A stretch of 32,514 nt of DNA from an uncultured Bacteroides sp. (GCA_958477465.1 CAUEFX010000050.1:1-32514); one strand, 5' to 3'; counted from the first letter of the stretch, positions 8,069 to 16,322 are shown. The notes: generated by a model not told the origin, from the letters alone. Program-made: numbers and translations.

Positions 8069-8947
8069 ATGAATTTCAATTGTATTAAAACCGTAATGAT
8101 TGCCGCAGCGGCTATGATCAGCCTGAACTCTTTCTCTCAGGACCTGATAGCCCGACAAGCCCCGATCGATAAGAAATTAAAATCAGTAGACTCTCTTGCA
8201 CTGCAACGTCAGATCCGTGCGGAGCAGTCCGAATATCCTGCATTAAGCCTTTATCCTAACTGGAATAACCAGTATGTGCATGCGTATGGTAAGGATGCTG
8301 TCATCCCGGAATCGTATGCGATTGACTTGACAGGTTTCCACATGCCGACTCCGAGCACACGTATCACTTCGCCTTTCGGACCCCGTTGGAGAAGAATGCA
8401 CAACGGACTGGACCTGAAAGTAAATATAGGGGATACGATTGTTGCTGCATTCGATGGAAAAGTACGTATCGTGAAATACGAACGTCGCGGCTATGGTAAG
8501 TATGTAGTCATTCGCCACGACAATGGATTGGAAACCGTATACGGACACTTGTCTAAACAGTTGGTAGAAGAGAACCAATTGGTGAAAGCCGGTGAGGTAA
8601 TCGGTTTGGGTGGTAATACAGGACGCTCTACCGGTTCGCATCTTCACTTTGAAACCCGTTTCCTGGGAATTGCCATCAATCCGGCTCTTATGTTCGATTT
8701 CGCAAAACAGGATATCGTAGCAGATACTTATACATTTAGAAAGGCAAAAGGTTATCAGCGCGCTTCCGGTTCACATGACAGCCAGGTGGCAGGTGACGGA
8801 ACGATCCGATACCATAAAGTGAAGAGCGGAGACACGCTTTCGCGCATCGCTAAGTTACGCGGAGTCTCTATCAGTACGCTTTGCAAGCTGAACCGCATTA
8901 CGACCAAGACCATTCTTCGTCCCGGACAGGTTTTACGCTGTTCCTAA
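8069..8947 (+). CDS. Secreted M23 metallopeptidase with LysM domain
   Basis: A 292-residue murein-directed protein. It has a signal peptide at residues 1-23 (basic start, hydrophobic IAAAAMISL, cleavage near SFS-QD). Residues about 95-210 form an M23 (lysostaphin-like) domain with the zinc ligands H111 and D115 in HNGLDL and H193 in HLHFE, plus H160 in VYGH. A single LysM peptidoglycan-binding domain covers about 247-291 (YHKVKSGDTLSRIAK). All catalytic residues are present, so it is likely an active endopeptidase acting in the periplasm, unlike degenerate LytM activators. It is co-transcribed with ndk. Confidence 0.92.
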   Translation: MNFNCIKTVMIAAAAMISLNSFSQDLIARQAPIDKKLKSVDSLALQRQIRAEQSEYPALSLYPNWNNQYVHAYGKDAVIPESYAIDLTGFHMPTPSTRITSPFGPRWRRMHNGLDLKVNIGDTIVAAFDGKVRIVKYERRGYGKYVVIRHDNGLETVYGHLSKQLVEENQLVKAGEVIGLGGNTGRSTGSHLHFETRFLGIAINPALMFDFAKQDIVADTYTFRKAKGYQRASGSHDSQVAGDGTIRYHKVKSGDTLSRIAKLRGVSISTLCKLNRITTKTILRPGQVLRCS

Positions 8948-8974
8948 CGAAATAGACCCTATTTGAATTACAAG

Positions 8975-9020
8975 TAGCCGGGCAGTTATACATTGCCCGG
9001 CTATTTTTTTTCTTTTTTCT
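8975..9020 (+). terminator. Strong intrinsic terminator after ndk-peptidase unit
   Basis: TAGCCGGGCA (8975-8984) and TGCCCGGCTA (8994-9003) form a perfect 10-bp GC-rich stem with a 9-nt loop. A long T-rich tract follows from 9004. Confidence 0.93.
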
Positions 9021-9031
9021 TCAATTATTGC

Positions 9032-9039
9032 TACCTTTG
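9032..9039 (+). promoter_or_regulatory. -7 promoter box for DUF1599 gene
   Basis: TACCTTTG is an exact TAnnTTTG match 18 nt before the ATG at 9058. It lies inside a longer reading frame that starts at 9028, so it argues for the ATG at 9058 as the true start. Confidence 0.6.
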
Positions 9040-9057
9040 CGCTCTATTTGTAAGGAT

Positions 9058-9600
9058 ATGAAAGATACCAAACAACAATTTGAGCATGTCATCGCTTTAT
9101 GCCGTGACTTATTTTCCAAGAAACTGCATGATTACGGCCCTGCATGGCGTATCCTGCGTCCGGCTTCCGTAACCGATCAGATTTTTATTAAAGCCAACCG
9201 TATTCGCAGTATCGAGACCAAGGGCGTGACACTGATAGACGAAGGAATTCGCTCGGAATTTATAGCAATTGTCAATTATGGTATTGTCGGACTTATACAG
9301 TTGGAACTCGGTTATGCCGATGCCGCCGATATAAGTAATGAAGAAGCGATGGCTCTTTACGATAAATATGCCAAGGAAGCATTGGAACTGATGCTTGCCA
9401 AAAATCACGACTACGACGAGGCATGGCGCAGTATGCGTGTCAGCTCTTATACCGACCTGATTCTGATGAAGATCTACCGCACCAAACAGATTGAAAGCCT
9501 GTCGGGACATACATTGGTTTCGGAAGGTGTCGATGCGAATTATATGGATATGATTAATTATTCCGTTTTCGGCTTGATTAAGATTGAATTTGAAGAATAG
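9058..9600 (+). CDS. DUF1599 protein with duplicated domain
   Basis: A 180-residue soluble protein matching the DUF1599 family, also described as nucleotide modification associated domain 1. It consists of two homologous halves. Half one holds KLHDYGPAWRILRPASVTDQIFIKANRI and ends VNYGIVGLIQLE; half two holds KNHDYDEAWRSMRVSSYTDLILMKIYR and ends INYSVFGLIKIE. The shared HDYxxAWRxxRxxSxTD core suggests conserved polar/charged site residues in both halves. Function is unknown; no catalysis can be inferred. The start at 9058 is set by the promoter box. The 3' end overlaps the DoxX-like gene by 17 bases. Confidence 0.85.
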   Translation: MKDTKQQFEHVIALCRDLFSKKLHDYGPAWRILRPASVTDQIFIKANRIRSIETKGVTLIDEGIRSEFIAIVNYGIVGLIQLELGYADAADISNEEAMALYDKYAKEALELMLAKNHDYDEAWRSMRVSSYTDLILMKIYRTKQIESLSGHTLVSEGVDANYMDMINYSVFGLIKIEFEE

Positions 9601-11014
9601 TAATTTACATATTATCCAAAAGGTGTGGACCAATGCCTGCCGCTTTCTGCTGGCAGTGGCGTTCATCTTCTCCGGATTCGTGAAGGCGGTCGATCCGCTG
9701 GGGTTCCAGTATAAGATACAGGATTATCTGGAAGCTTTCGGCATGTTGTCCTGGTTTCCTTCTTTTTTCCCTTTGCTGGCGGCGATTGTCTTATCGGCCA
9801 TGGAGTTCTCCGTCGGAGTCTGCCTGTTCTTCGGGATTCGAAAAAGGACAACGACTCTGCTGGCTTTCCTGCTGATGGTATTCATGACCCCGCTCACCCT
9901 TTATCTGGCATTGAAGAATCCTGTTTCCGACTGTGGTTGTTTCGGTGATGCATGGGTGCTCACGAATTGGGAAAGTTTCGGGAAGAACGTCGTATTGTTT
10001 ATTGCCGCTTATTCTACTTTCCGGTGGAAAAAGGAGATCATACGTTTCATTTCGGCAAAGACGGAGTGGCTGGTCTCATTGTACACCGTTTTGTTTGTGT
10101 TTGCGCTTTCGTTTTATTGCCTGGCCCATTTGCCTGTTCTGGATTTTCGCCCTTATAAGATAGGCAAGAATATTCTCCAGGGAATGGAAATACCGGACGG
10201 AGTAAAACCGAATGTCTATGAAACAACTTTCCTTATGGAGAAGAACGGTGAGAAGAGAGAGTTTACGCTCGAAAATTATCCGGATAGCACCTGGACCTTC
10301 GTGGATACACGCACTGTTCTGAAAGAGAAAGGATACGAACCGCCCATCCATGACTTTTCACTGGTGGAGTTGAGTACCGATGAGGATATAACGGATAAGG
10401 TACTGACGGATATGAACTATACCTTTCTGCTGGTGGCGCATCGGATAGAAGAGGCGGATGACAGTAATATCGACCTTATTAATGAAATATACGACTATTC
10501 GGTGGAAAACGGTTATGGCTTTTATTGCCTGACCTCTTCTCCGATTGAAGAGATAGAACTTTGGCGTGACAAGACCGGGGCCGAATATCCGTTCTGCCTT
10601 GTAGACGACATTACACTGAAGACCATGATACGTTCCAATCCGGGATTGATGTTGATAAAGAACGGCACGATTCTGAATAAATGGAACGATACGGATCTGC
10701 CAGATGAATATGCCCTGACCGGTAAGCTCGATACCCTCGAGTTGGGCAAACAGAAGAAAGTAACAGACAGTCATACCATCGGTTATGTCTTTTTGTGGTT
10801 CGCCATTCCTCTGTTGTTAGTCTTGGGCATGGATATTCTGGTGGTGAGACGCCGTGAAAGGAAAAGTGAAGCTCTCCGCAGGCGGAATGCTGAATTGCTG
10901 AAAGCCGTGAAGCTTTCTGCACAAGAAGAGGCCCCGCTAAGTGAAGTCAGCAATGATGATAGTACAACGGATGGTGGTACGAAGAGTGACAAAATGAATC
11001 TTAATGACGTATAA
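9584..11014 (+). CDS. DoxX-like membrane protein with periplasmic domain
   Basis: A 476-residue integral membrane protein. The N-terminal part is DoxX/MauE-like, with segments at about 22-38, 62-85, 88-110 and 132-146, and carries a CGCFG motif with C117 and C119 after segment 3. A fifth segment (161-182) leads to an extracytoplasmic domain of about 200 residues. The YGFYCLTSSPIEEIELWRDK and LMLIKNGTILNKW stretches there resemble a thioredoxin-like fold without CxxC. A last segment (399-421) and a charged cytoplasmic tail follow. A redox or thiol role is possible but inferred only from the CxC and fold likeness. The start is uncertain: no upstream in-frame ATG exists and TTG at 9584, overlapping DUF1599, is the best choice. 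Confidence 0.75.
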   Translation: MNLKNSNLHIIQKVWTNACRFLLAVAFIFSGFVKAVDPLGFQYKIQDYLEAFGMLSWFPSFFPLLAAIVLSAMEFSVGVCLFFGIRKRTTTLLAFLLMVFMTPLTLYLALKNPVSDCGCFGDAWVLTNWESFGKNVVLFIAAYSTFRWKKEIIRFISAKTEWLVSLYTVLFVFALSFYCLAHLPVLDFRPYKIGKNILQGMEIPDGVKPNVYETTFLMEKNGEKREFTLENYPDSTWTFVDTRTVLKEKGYEPPIHDFSLVELSTDEDITDKVLTDMNYTFLLVAHRIEEADDSNIDLINEIYDYSVENGYGFYCLTSSPIEEIELWRDKTGAEYPFCLVDDITLKTMIRSNPGLMLIKNGTILNKWNDTDLPDEYALTGKLDTLELGKQKKVTDSHTIGYVFLWFAIPLLLVLGMDILVVRRRERKSEALRRRNAELLKAVKLSAQEEAPLSEVSNDDSTTDGGTKSDKMNLNDV

Positions 11015-11113
11015 TTGATTTTAAATCAGTATCATGTAAATAAGAACAATATAACTTAAATCGTAAATTGCCAAGCGTATGTCTTGCATGACATTACCTC
11101 TTAATAATATTGC

Positions 11114-11163
11114 CGCTTAAGCGATATTGTATATTAAATGAAATGATATTGTATTTTAAATGA
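11114..11163 (+). promoter_or_regulatory. Palindrome and 22-bp-spaced repeats before tpiA
   Basis: The palindrome CGCTTAAGCG (11114-11123) is followed by two copies of GATATTGTAT(A/T)TTAAATGA at 11123-11141 and 11145-11163. They match at 18 of 19 positions and are spaced exactly 22 bp, two helical turns. The rest of the 221-nt gap before tpiA is AT-rich; I see no exact TAnnTTTG box. It may be a protein-binding region. Confidence 0.4.
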
Positions 11164-11235
11164 TATAGTCTCTTGATTCATATATAGTGTAATTTCAATC
11201 GTAAATATATTAACCCTTTTAATAACAAAAACAAA

Positions 11236-11991
11236 ATGAGAAAGAACATTGTAGCAGGAAACTGGAAAATGAACAAAACCCTTCAGGAGGGTATTGCTCT
11301 TGCAAAAGAATTGAATGAAGTATTGGCTGCTGATAAGCCTAACTGTGATGTGATCATTTGCACTCCGTTTATTCACTTGGCTTCTGTAACTCCGATCGTT
11401 GATGCTGCGGTTATCGGCGTAGGTGCAGAGAACTGTGCAGATAAAGTGGAAGGTGCTTATACCGGTGAAGTTTCAGCCGCTATGGTTGCTTCTACAGGTG
11501 CAAAATATGTAATCCTGGGCCACTCTGAGCGTCGTGCTTATTATGGTGAAACAGTTGAAATCCTGAAAGAGAAAGTTAAATTGGCTTTGGCTAACGGCCT
11601 GACTCCGATTTTCTGTATCGGTGAAGTATTGGAAGAGCGTGAAGCAAACAAGCAGAACGAAGTGGTTGCTGCTCAGCTGGCTTCTGTATTCGACCTCTCT
11701 GCTGAAGATTTCGCAAAGATTATTCTGGCTTATGAGCCGGTTTGGGCTATTGGTACAGGTAAGACTGCCACTCCTGCCCAGGCACAGGAAATCCACGCGT
11801 TCATCCGTTCGGCTGTTGCTGAGAAATATGGCAAGGAGATTGCTGATAACACCTCTATCCTTTACGGTGGTAGCTGCAAGCCTTCCAATGCTAAAGAATT
11901 GTTCTCAAACCCGGATGTTGACGGCGGTTTGATCGGTGGAGCTGCTTTGAAGGCTGCTGACTTCAAAGGTATCATCGATGCTTTTAAATAA
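11236..11991 (+). CDS. tpiA: Triose-phosphate isomerase
   Basis: Interconverts dihydroxyacetone phosphate and glyceraldehyde 3-phosphate in glycolysis. The 251-residue length is standard. The catalytic residues are all present: K11 in GNWKMN, H96 in ILGHSERR and E167 in AYEPVWAIGTG; the phosphate-binding YGGS and GGAAL motifs are near the C-terminus. It is preceded by a 221-nt AT-rich leader region with repeats and followed by a 57-nt hairpin, so it appears to be its own transcription unit. Codon choice is noticeably regular, as expected for a highly expressed gene. Confidence 0.97.
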   Translation: MRKNIVAGNWKMNKTLQEGIALAKELNEVLAADKPNCDVIICTPFIHLASVTPIVDAAVIGVGAENCADKVEGAYTGEVSAAMVASTGAKYVILGHSERRAYYGETVEILKEKVKLALANGLTPIFCIGEVLEEREANKQNEVVAAQLASVFDLSAEDFAKIILAYEPVWAIGTGKTATPAQAQEIHAFIRSAVAEKYGKEIADNTSILYGGSCKPSNAKELFSNPDVDGGLIGGAALKAADFKGIIDAFK

Positions 11992-12003
11992 TTAACAGAC
12001 TGT

Positions 12004-12060
12004 GAGTTGCAAGCTGTGGAGAATGCTCCGTTGGCGGAAGTGCTTCATGGCTTGTAACTC
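12004..12060. repeat. Stem-loop between tpiA and SPOR gene
   Basis: GAGTTGCAAGC (12004-12014) is the reverse complement of GCTTGTAACTC (12050-12060) except for one position. Short inner stems (TCCG/CGGA) occur in the 35-nt loop. There is no T-run, so it is a structured intergenic element more than a classical terminator. Confidence 0.5.
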
Positions 12061-12141
12061 GTAGTTTATAATTATTGTAGTCTTTATCATTTGCGGTTCA
12101 TGGCTGCATGGCAGTCTACGGTCCGCCCCAAAACTACTTTT

Positions 12142-12588
12142 ATGAGAAAACTCAGTTTACTTTGGTTGTTGTTTGCTTTTACCGGTATCGCTCAAGCACA
12201 GAATATAGTCAATAGTCTGGAGCGGAATGTACCCGGACAGGGGAAGGTAACCATTCATCAAGATCCGCAGATCGAAGCACTGTTGGGAACGGAATATGTC
12301 GCTACCGGAGAACAGACGGTATTGAAGTCGCCCGGTTATCGCGTACAGGTGTATGCCGGTAATAATTCGCGTACGGCTCGTAATGAAGCGACTAATATGG
12401 CTGCAAAAGTGAAAGAATATTTTCCGACTCTGAAGACCTACGCCTTTTTTACTTCTCCCCGTTGGCTTTGTCGTGTGGGAGATTTCCGTAGCATCGAAGA
12501 AGCGGATGCTATGATGCGGAAGTTAAGAGCGACCGGTGTATTCAAGGAAGTTTCTATTGTAAAAGATCAAATAAATATCCCTTTATAA
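12142..12588 (+). CDS. Secreted SPOR-domain protein
   Basis: A 148-residue exported protein. It has a signal peptide at about residues 1-20 (MRKLSLLWLLFAFTGIAQAQ, cleavage after AQA). A SPOR domain covers about 68-145, beginning GYRVQVYAGNN and ending near FKEVSIV. SPOR domains bind denuded glycan strands of septal peptidoglycan, so a role in cell-wall or division processes is likely. An in-frame ATG at 12091 would place 17 polar residues before the signal peptide, so 12142 is preferred. folE begins six bases after the stop, suggesting co-transcription. Confidence 0.85.
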   Translation: MRKLSLLWLLFAFTGIAQAQNIVNSLERNVPGQGKVTIHQDPQIEALLGTEYVATGEQTVLKSPGYRVQVYAGNNSRTARNEATNMAAKVKEYFPTLKTYAFFTSPRWLCRVGDFRSIEEADAMMRKLRATGVFKEVSIVKDQINIPL

Positions 12589-12594
12589 TTTCGT

Positions 12595-13176
12595 ATGTTA
12601 GAAAAAGAAGAAATCGTCTCTCCGGCGTTGGAGGATTTGAAGAATCATTATCGTAGTATTATTACTTTGTTGGGCGAGGATGCCGAAAGAGAAGGTCTGT
12701 TGAAGACTCCGGAACGTGTAGCCAAAGCCATGTTGAGTCTGACCAAGGGCTATCACATGGACCCTCACGAAGTATTGCGTTCGGCTAAGTTTAAGGAAGA
12801 GTATAGCCAGATGGTGATTGTGAAAGACATTGATTTCTTCTCTCTCTGCGAGCATCACATGTTGCCCTTTTACGGCAAGGCGCATGTGGCATATATCCCT
12901 AACGGCTACATCACAGGTTTGAGCAAGATCGCCCGTGTAGTCGATATCTTCTCTCATCGCCTGCAAGTGCAGGAGCGCATGACCCTGCAAATCAAGGAGT
13001 GCATTCAGGAGACTCTCAACCCATTAGGAGTAATGGTCGTGGTGGAGGCAAAGCACATGTGCATGCAGATGCGTGGAGTGGAAAAACAGAACTCGATAAC
13101 TACTACCTCTGATTTTACCGGAGCTTTCAATCAGGCTAAGACCCGGGAAGAATTCATGAATCTGATAAATCGGTGA
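12595..13176 (+). CDS. folE: GTP cyclohydrolase I
   Basis: Converts GTP to 7,8-dihydroneopterin triphosphate, the first step of folate synthesis (and a possible entry to queuosine). The 193-residue protein has the zinc ligands C85 and H88 in SLCEHHMLPF and C156 in AKHMCMQMRG. It also has the family blocks TPERVAKAM and GLSKIARVV, and ends FTGAFNQAKTREEFMNLI. It is convergent with dnaG, with only 19 nt between the two stop codons and no clear terminator there. Confidence 0.96.
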   Translation: MLEKEEIVSPALEDLKNHYRSIITLLGEDAEREGLLKTPERVAKAMLSLTKGYHMDPHEVLRSAKFKEEYSQMVIVKDIDFFSLCEHHMLPFYGKAHVAYIPNGYITGLSKIARVVDIFSHRLQVQERMTLQIKECIQETLNPLGVMVVVEAKHMCMQMRGVEKQNSITTTSDFTGAFNQAKTREEFMNLINR

Positions 13177-13195
13177 AGACAGCGGACGCTGATCG

Positions 13196-15214
13196 CTAAT
13201 GAAGCACCACCCTGTCTCCCAGCCTTTTTGCCATCAGGCTTTCTATCTGCTTCATCTCTTTGTAGCGTTGCATAAGGGCGGCGCATTTCTCATCGTCGTC
13301 CTCATTGGCGGGATCCTGCAGGGCATACATGATATGCTTTAATTCGGCAGCAACGATTGCATTCTTGAAGTTGACCATCAGCATGGGAACCAATTCGTGG
13401 AGGCGTTCCTCATCCGGTGTTATCTTCTGCGTCTTTGAGTGGAACTTGCTCAGCTGATACCGGTCGCTGGCCAGTTCGGTGGCAATGGCGCTGATTTCCG
13501 GATCGGGATGAGCTATGAAGTAGCGTTCGGCAATGAAGCCCGGATCATGGACATGAGCCATTGCTTCGGTCAGGATACGGCGGTGCATCGGGTTATGGAA
13601 GGCAAGATCGTCTTCCTTCAAATCATAGACCACATATTCGATGACGCTGGTCGGAACCTCTTTCCCCTCCTCGTCTTCAAAGTTGCACATGATCTTCTCC
13701 CCATACCGTATGATCGCCTGGATAACCTGCCGTTCATATTGATAAAATTCTTGCCCCTCTTTTCCTTCCTGCGGGATATAAGACTGATAAGAATCTTCTG
13801 CATTATCAGAGGGAAACGGAGGGGGAAAATCTCCGTTCTGCACATCGGCCGGTACTCCCGAAGGAGTATTGTTGGGGTGAAGGATGGGCTTGTTTTCTTT
13901 TTCCGCCTGTATCTCCCTTCGCTTGGCAACCTCCGAAACGAGCAGTTTATCCTCTACACGCAGCAGTTGCCCGCACTCCTTGATGTACACATCGCGTACA
14001 ATGGCTTCCGGAATGACCGAGATGCTTTGCACGATGTTGTTGATCAGCTCCGCCCGTTTGATGGGGTCTTTACCGGCATCTTCCAGCAGCAGATTGGTCT
14101 TGAAGCGGATAAAGTCCGTCTCATGTTCTTTGATGAACTGCTGAAACTCAGTGGCATTGTGCTTACGGGCAAAAGAGTCCGGATCATCGCCATCGGGCAG
14201 AAGGCAGACTTTTATGTTCATTCCCTCTTCCAGCAGCATGTCGATACCGCGGATGGAGGCCTTGATACCTGCCATATCACCGTCGTAGAGCACGGTGATG
14301 TTATTGGTAAAGCGGTGGATAAGGCGTATCTGGCCGGGAGTCAGAGACGTTCCGGATGAGGCGACCACATTCTCCACACCCGATTGGTGCATGGAGATAA
14401 CGTCTGTATAACCTTCCACAAGGAAGCACCGGTCTTGCTTCACAATTGCCTGTTTGGCAAAGTAAATTCCGTACAGTTCGTTGCTCTTATGGTAAATCTC
14501 CGATTCGGGAGAGTTCACGTATTTGGCCAGTTTCTTGTTTTCCGTGCTGAGCACGCGCCCTCCGAATGCCACTACCTTGCCCGAAAGCGTGTGTACCGGA
14601 AACATGACACGTCCCCAAAAACGGTCGCGCAGACGCCCGTCGTCCGTTTCGTAGCAGAGCCCCGTTTTGACGAGGTATTCTTTTTTGAATCCCTTGCGGA
14701 TGGCTTCCTGTGCCAGTGCATCGTGGCTCTCGGTGCTGAAGCCCAATTGGAACTTCTCAATGATATCGTCCCGGAAACCCCGTTGACGGAAATAAGCCAT
14801 ACCTATACTTCTACCGTCTACGTGGTTCTTCAGTATGTTCTGAAAGTAGTCACGGGCAAAGTTGTTGACAATGAACATACTCTCGCGCGTGCTTTGCGCC
14901 TGTTTCTCTTCATTGGTCAGCTCCCGTTCCTTGATTTCGATGTTGTACTTCTTGGCCAGATATTTCAGGGCTTCGTAGTACGACATCTGTTCGTGCTCCA
15001 TGATGAAGTGTACGACATTTCCACCTTTCCCGCAGCTAAAGCATTTGCACAGCCCTTTCGAGGGCGAGACGCTGAAAGACGGGGTCTTTTCATTGTGGAA
15101 CGGGCACAAGCCCACATAGTTCACCCCGCGTTTGCGCAGCGTGACAAATTCCGACACTACATCTACAATCTGTGCGGCATCGAGTATACGGTCTATGGTT
15201 GCTTGATCTATCAT
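13196..15214 (-). CDS. dnaG: DNA primase
   Basis: Synthesises RNA primers at the replication fork. The 672-residue protein has the N-terminal CHC2 zinc finger C37-x2-H40-x17-C58-x2-C61 and the RNA polymerase/TOPRIM core (LVEGYTDVISMHQ, then VVASSGTSLT and LYDGDMAGIKA). A Pro/Asn-rich linker (about 440-480) leads to a C-terminal region that should bind the DnaB helicase. The ATG at 15214 is chosen because AGGAGA lies just upstream; an in-frame ATG at 15244 falls within the -7 promoter box. It has its own promoter with a palindromic site and is separated from tyrA by a terminator-like stem. Confidence 0.96.
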   Translation of the reverse strand: MIDQATIDRILDAAQIVDVVSEFVTLRKRGVNYVGLCPFHNEKTPSFSVSPSKGLCKCFSCGKGGNVVHFIMEHEQMSYYEALKYLAKKYNIEIKERELTNEEKQAQSTRESMFIVNNFARDYFQNILKNHVDGRSIGMAYFRQRGFRDDIIEKFQLGFSTESHDALAQEAIRKGFKKEYLVKTGLCYETDDGRLRDRFWGRVMFPVHTLSGKVVAFGGRVLSTENKKLAKYVNSPESEIYHKSNELYGIYFAKQAIVKQDRCFLVEGYTDVISMHQSGVENVVASSGTSLTPGQIRLIHRFTNNITVLYDGDMAGIKASIRGIDMLLEEGMNIKVCLLPDGDDPDSFARKHNATEFQQFIKEHETDFIRFKTNLLLEDAGKDPIKRAELINNIVQSISVIPEAIVRDVYIKECGQLLRVEDKLLVSEVAKRREIQAEKENKPILHPNNTPSGVPADVQNGDFPPPFPSDNAEDSYQSYIPQEGKEGQEFYQYERQVIQAIIRYGEKIMCNFEDEEGKEVPTSVIEYVVYDLKEDDLAFHNPMHRRILTEAMAHVHDPGFIAERYFIAHPDPEISAIATELASDRYQLSKFHSKTQKITPDEERLHELVPMLMVNFKNAIVAAELKHIMYALQDPANEDDDEKCAALMQRYKEMKQIESLMAKRLGDRVVLH

Positions 15215-15241
15215 GGATTCTCCTTTGCTTTTTTGCAGACG

Positions 15242-15273
15242 CAAAGATATTATAAAAGTTAGTCACTATCAAA
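15242..15273 (-). promoter_or_regulatory. dnaG promoter, full consensus
   Basis: Read on the minus strand: TTTG (15273-15270), a 20-nt spacer, then TATCTTTG (15249-15242). Both boxes match the Bacteroides housekeeping consensus exactly. The expected start of transcription is about 20 nt before the dnaG ATG. Confidence 0.8.
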
Positions 15274-15288
15274 TTTGATAATGACTAA
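15259..15288. promoter_or_regulatory. 30-bp palindrome over dnaG -33 box
   Basis: Arms TTAGTCA-n-TATCAAA and TTTGATA-n-TGACTAA form a palindrome with one mismatched pair (C15266 against A15281). The -33 TTTG of the dnaG promoter is part of the centre. This is the geometry of an operator for a dimeric regulator; no regulator is identified. Confidence 0.6.
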
Positions 15289-15289
15289 A

Positions 15290-15357
15290 AGAGCCTGTCT
15301 GAATTTTCCCCGGTCTTGTTCTGATAGTTGAAATGGAGGAGAATTCAAGCAGGCTCT
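15290..15357 (-). terminator. Stem-loop after tyrA
   Basis: AGAGCCTG (15290-15297) pairs with CAGGCTCT (15350-15357). After a two-base mismatch the pairing continues through TGAATT/AATTCA. On the minus strand the stem is followed by TTTTAG. It probably ends the Phe/Tyr operon before the dnaG promoter, though the T-run is short. Confidence 0.55.
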
Positions 15358-15388
15358 AACCCTGATTTGTCCCGGGTAATGCGGAAGG

Positions 15389-16162
15389 CTATTTGATGTT
15401 TTCCCGTATCTTCGTCAGATACTTCTTCATCCCTTCGGCATCCTTGTTCTCTATAATTTCCAGCAGATTCTTCAACTCCGTCCGGATGTTGGCTACCTGT
15501 GCCGGAGTACGGGGGTTGAAGAGAATCTCTTGCAAGAGATAATCGTCTTCGCTCAGAAGGCCTTTGGCGATGGCCATGTGCTTTTTGAACGTTGTCCCCG
15601 GAGCTTCCTGATGTTTCATGACAGCGGCAAATACAAACGTGGAAACGAAAGGGATGGAGAGTGAGTAAGCCACCGTCTCATCGTGCTCGTCGAAGGTGTA
15701 TTCGAATATGTTCAGCCGGAGGCTGTTGTACAGGTCTTTGAAGAACACCTTTCCTAAATGGTCGCTTTCGCTGATGATAATGGCACTCTCATTGCTCAGG
15801 TTGCTGAGGCTGGCAAAAGTGGGTCCGAACATCGGATGGGTGGAGACGTAGCGGAAACCACTCTCCTCATAAAACTTCTTCAGACCGGTCTTTACGGAAG
15901 CGATGTCGCTCAGGATGCAGTCTTTGGGCAATACCGGCAGAACTTTACGAAAAGCGTCCAATGTATACTTTACCGTAGCTGCGTTGATGACCAGTTCCGG
16001 TTCGAACTCTTTGATCTCTTCCAGAGTGGTGAAACGATACGTGTTGTAGACGAAACGCAACTGGTGCGGGTTGACGTCGAACACGGCCGTCTCGTGCTGA
16101 AAACTCAGTATGTCAGTAAAAAAGGAGCCCATTTTCCCGGCTCCGAGAATTAAAATTCGCAT
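15389..16162 (-). CDS. tyrA: Prephenate dehydrogenase
   Basis: Oxidatively decarboxylates prephenate to 4-hydroxyphenylpyruvate, the precursor of tyrosine. The 257-residue protein opens MRILILGAGKMGSFF, a Rossmann dinucleotide-binding loop. It contains the TyrA motif STHPMFGPTFASL with the substrate-binding histidine and ends in a helical dimerisation domain. An in-frame ATG at 16264 would add 34 residues before the Rossmann strand and is rejected. It is the last gene of the Phe/Tyr operon, separated from aroF by a 226-nt gap that contains four 22-bp hairpin repeats. No ACT or chorismate mutase domain is attached; the mutase is in aroF. Confidence 0.9.
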   Translation of the reverse strand: MRILILGAGKMGSFFTDILSFQHETAVFDVNPHQLRFVYNTYRFTTLEEIKEFEPELVINAATVKYTLDAFRKVLPVLPKDCILSDIASVKTGLKKFYEESGFRYVSTHPMFGPTFASLSNLSNESAIIISESDHLGKVFFKDLYNSLRLNIFEYTFDEHDETVAYSLSIPFVSTFVFAAVMKHQEAPGTTFKKHMAIAKGLLSEDDYLLQEILFNPRTPAQVANIRTELKNLLEIIENKDAEGMKKYLTKIRENIK

Positions 16163-16234
16163 ACGATATGATTGGTTTAAGGAGCTTCTTGCTTTTGATG
16201 GCAGGGGAAGCTGAAAAGATACAGACGTAATTCC

Positions 16235-16322
16235 CGTCTCACAGTTGTGCGACGACTTTCTCACAGTTGAGAGACAGTCGTCTCACGGTTGAGAGACGAG
16301 CGCCTCACTGCTGTGAGACGCT
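16235..16322. repeat. Four 22-bp tandem hairpin units
   Basis: Units begin at 16235, 16257, 16279 and 16301 and are exactly 22 bp each. Each has the form (G)TCTCAC-n4-GnGnGAC, that is a short hairpin such as GTCTCAC/GAGAGAC. Units 1 to 3 share CTCAC(A/G)GTTG; unit 4 has compensating changes (CCTCAC with GTGAGAC). It lies between aroF and tyrA. Confidence 0.85.

Noticed and set aside
15259..15288. Reading the dnaG upstream palindrome as a terminator
   Set aside because: It is AT-rich, lacks a T-run and overlaps a full-consensus promoter; the separate stem at 15290-15357 is the better terminator candidate.
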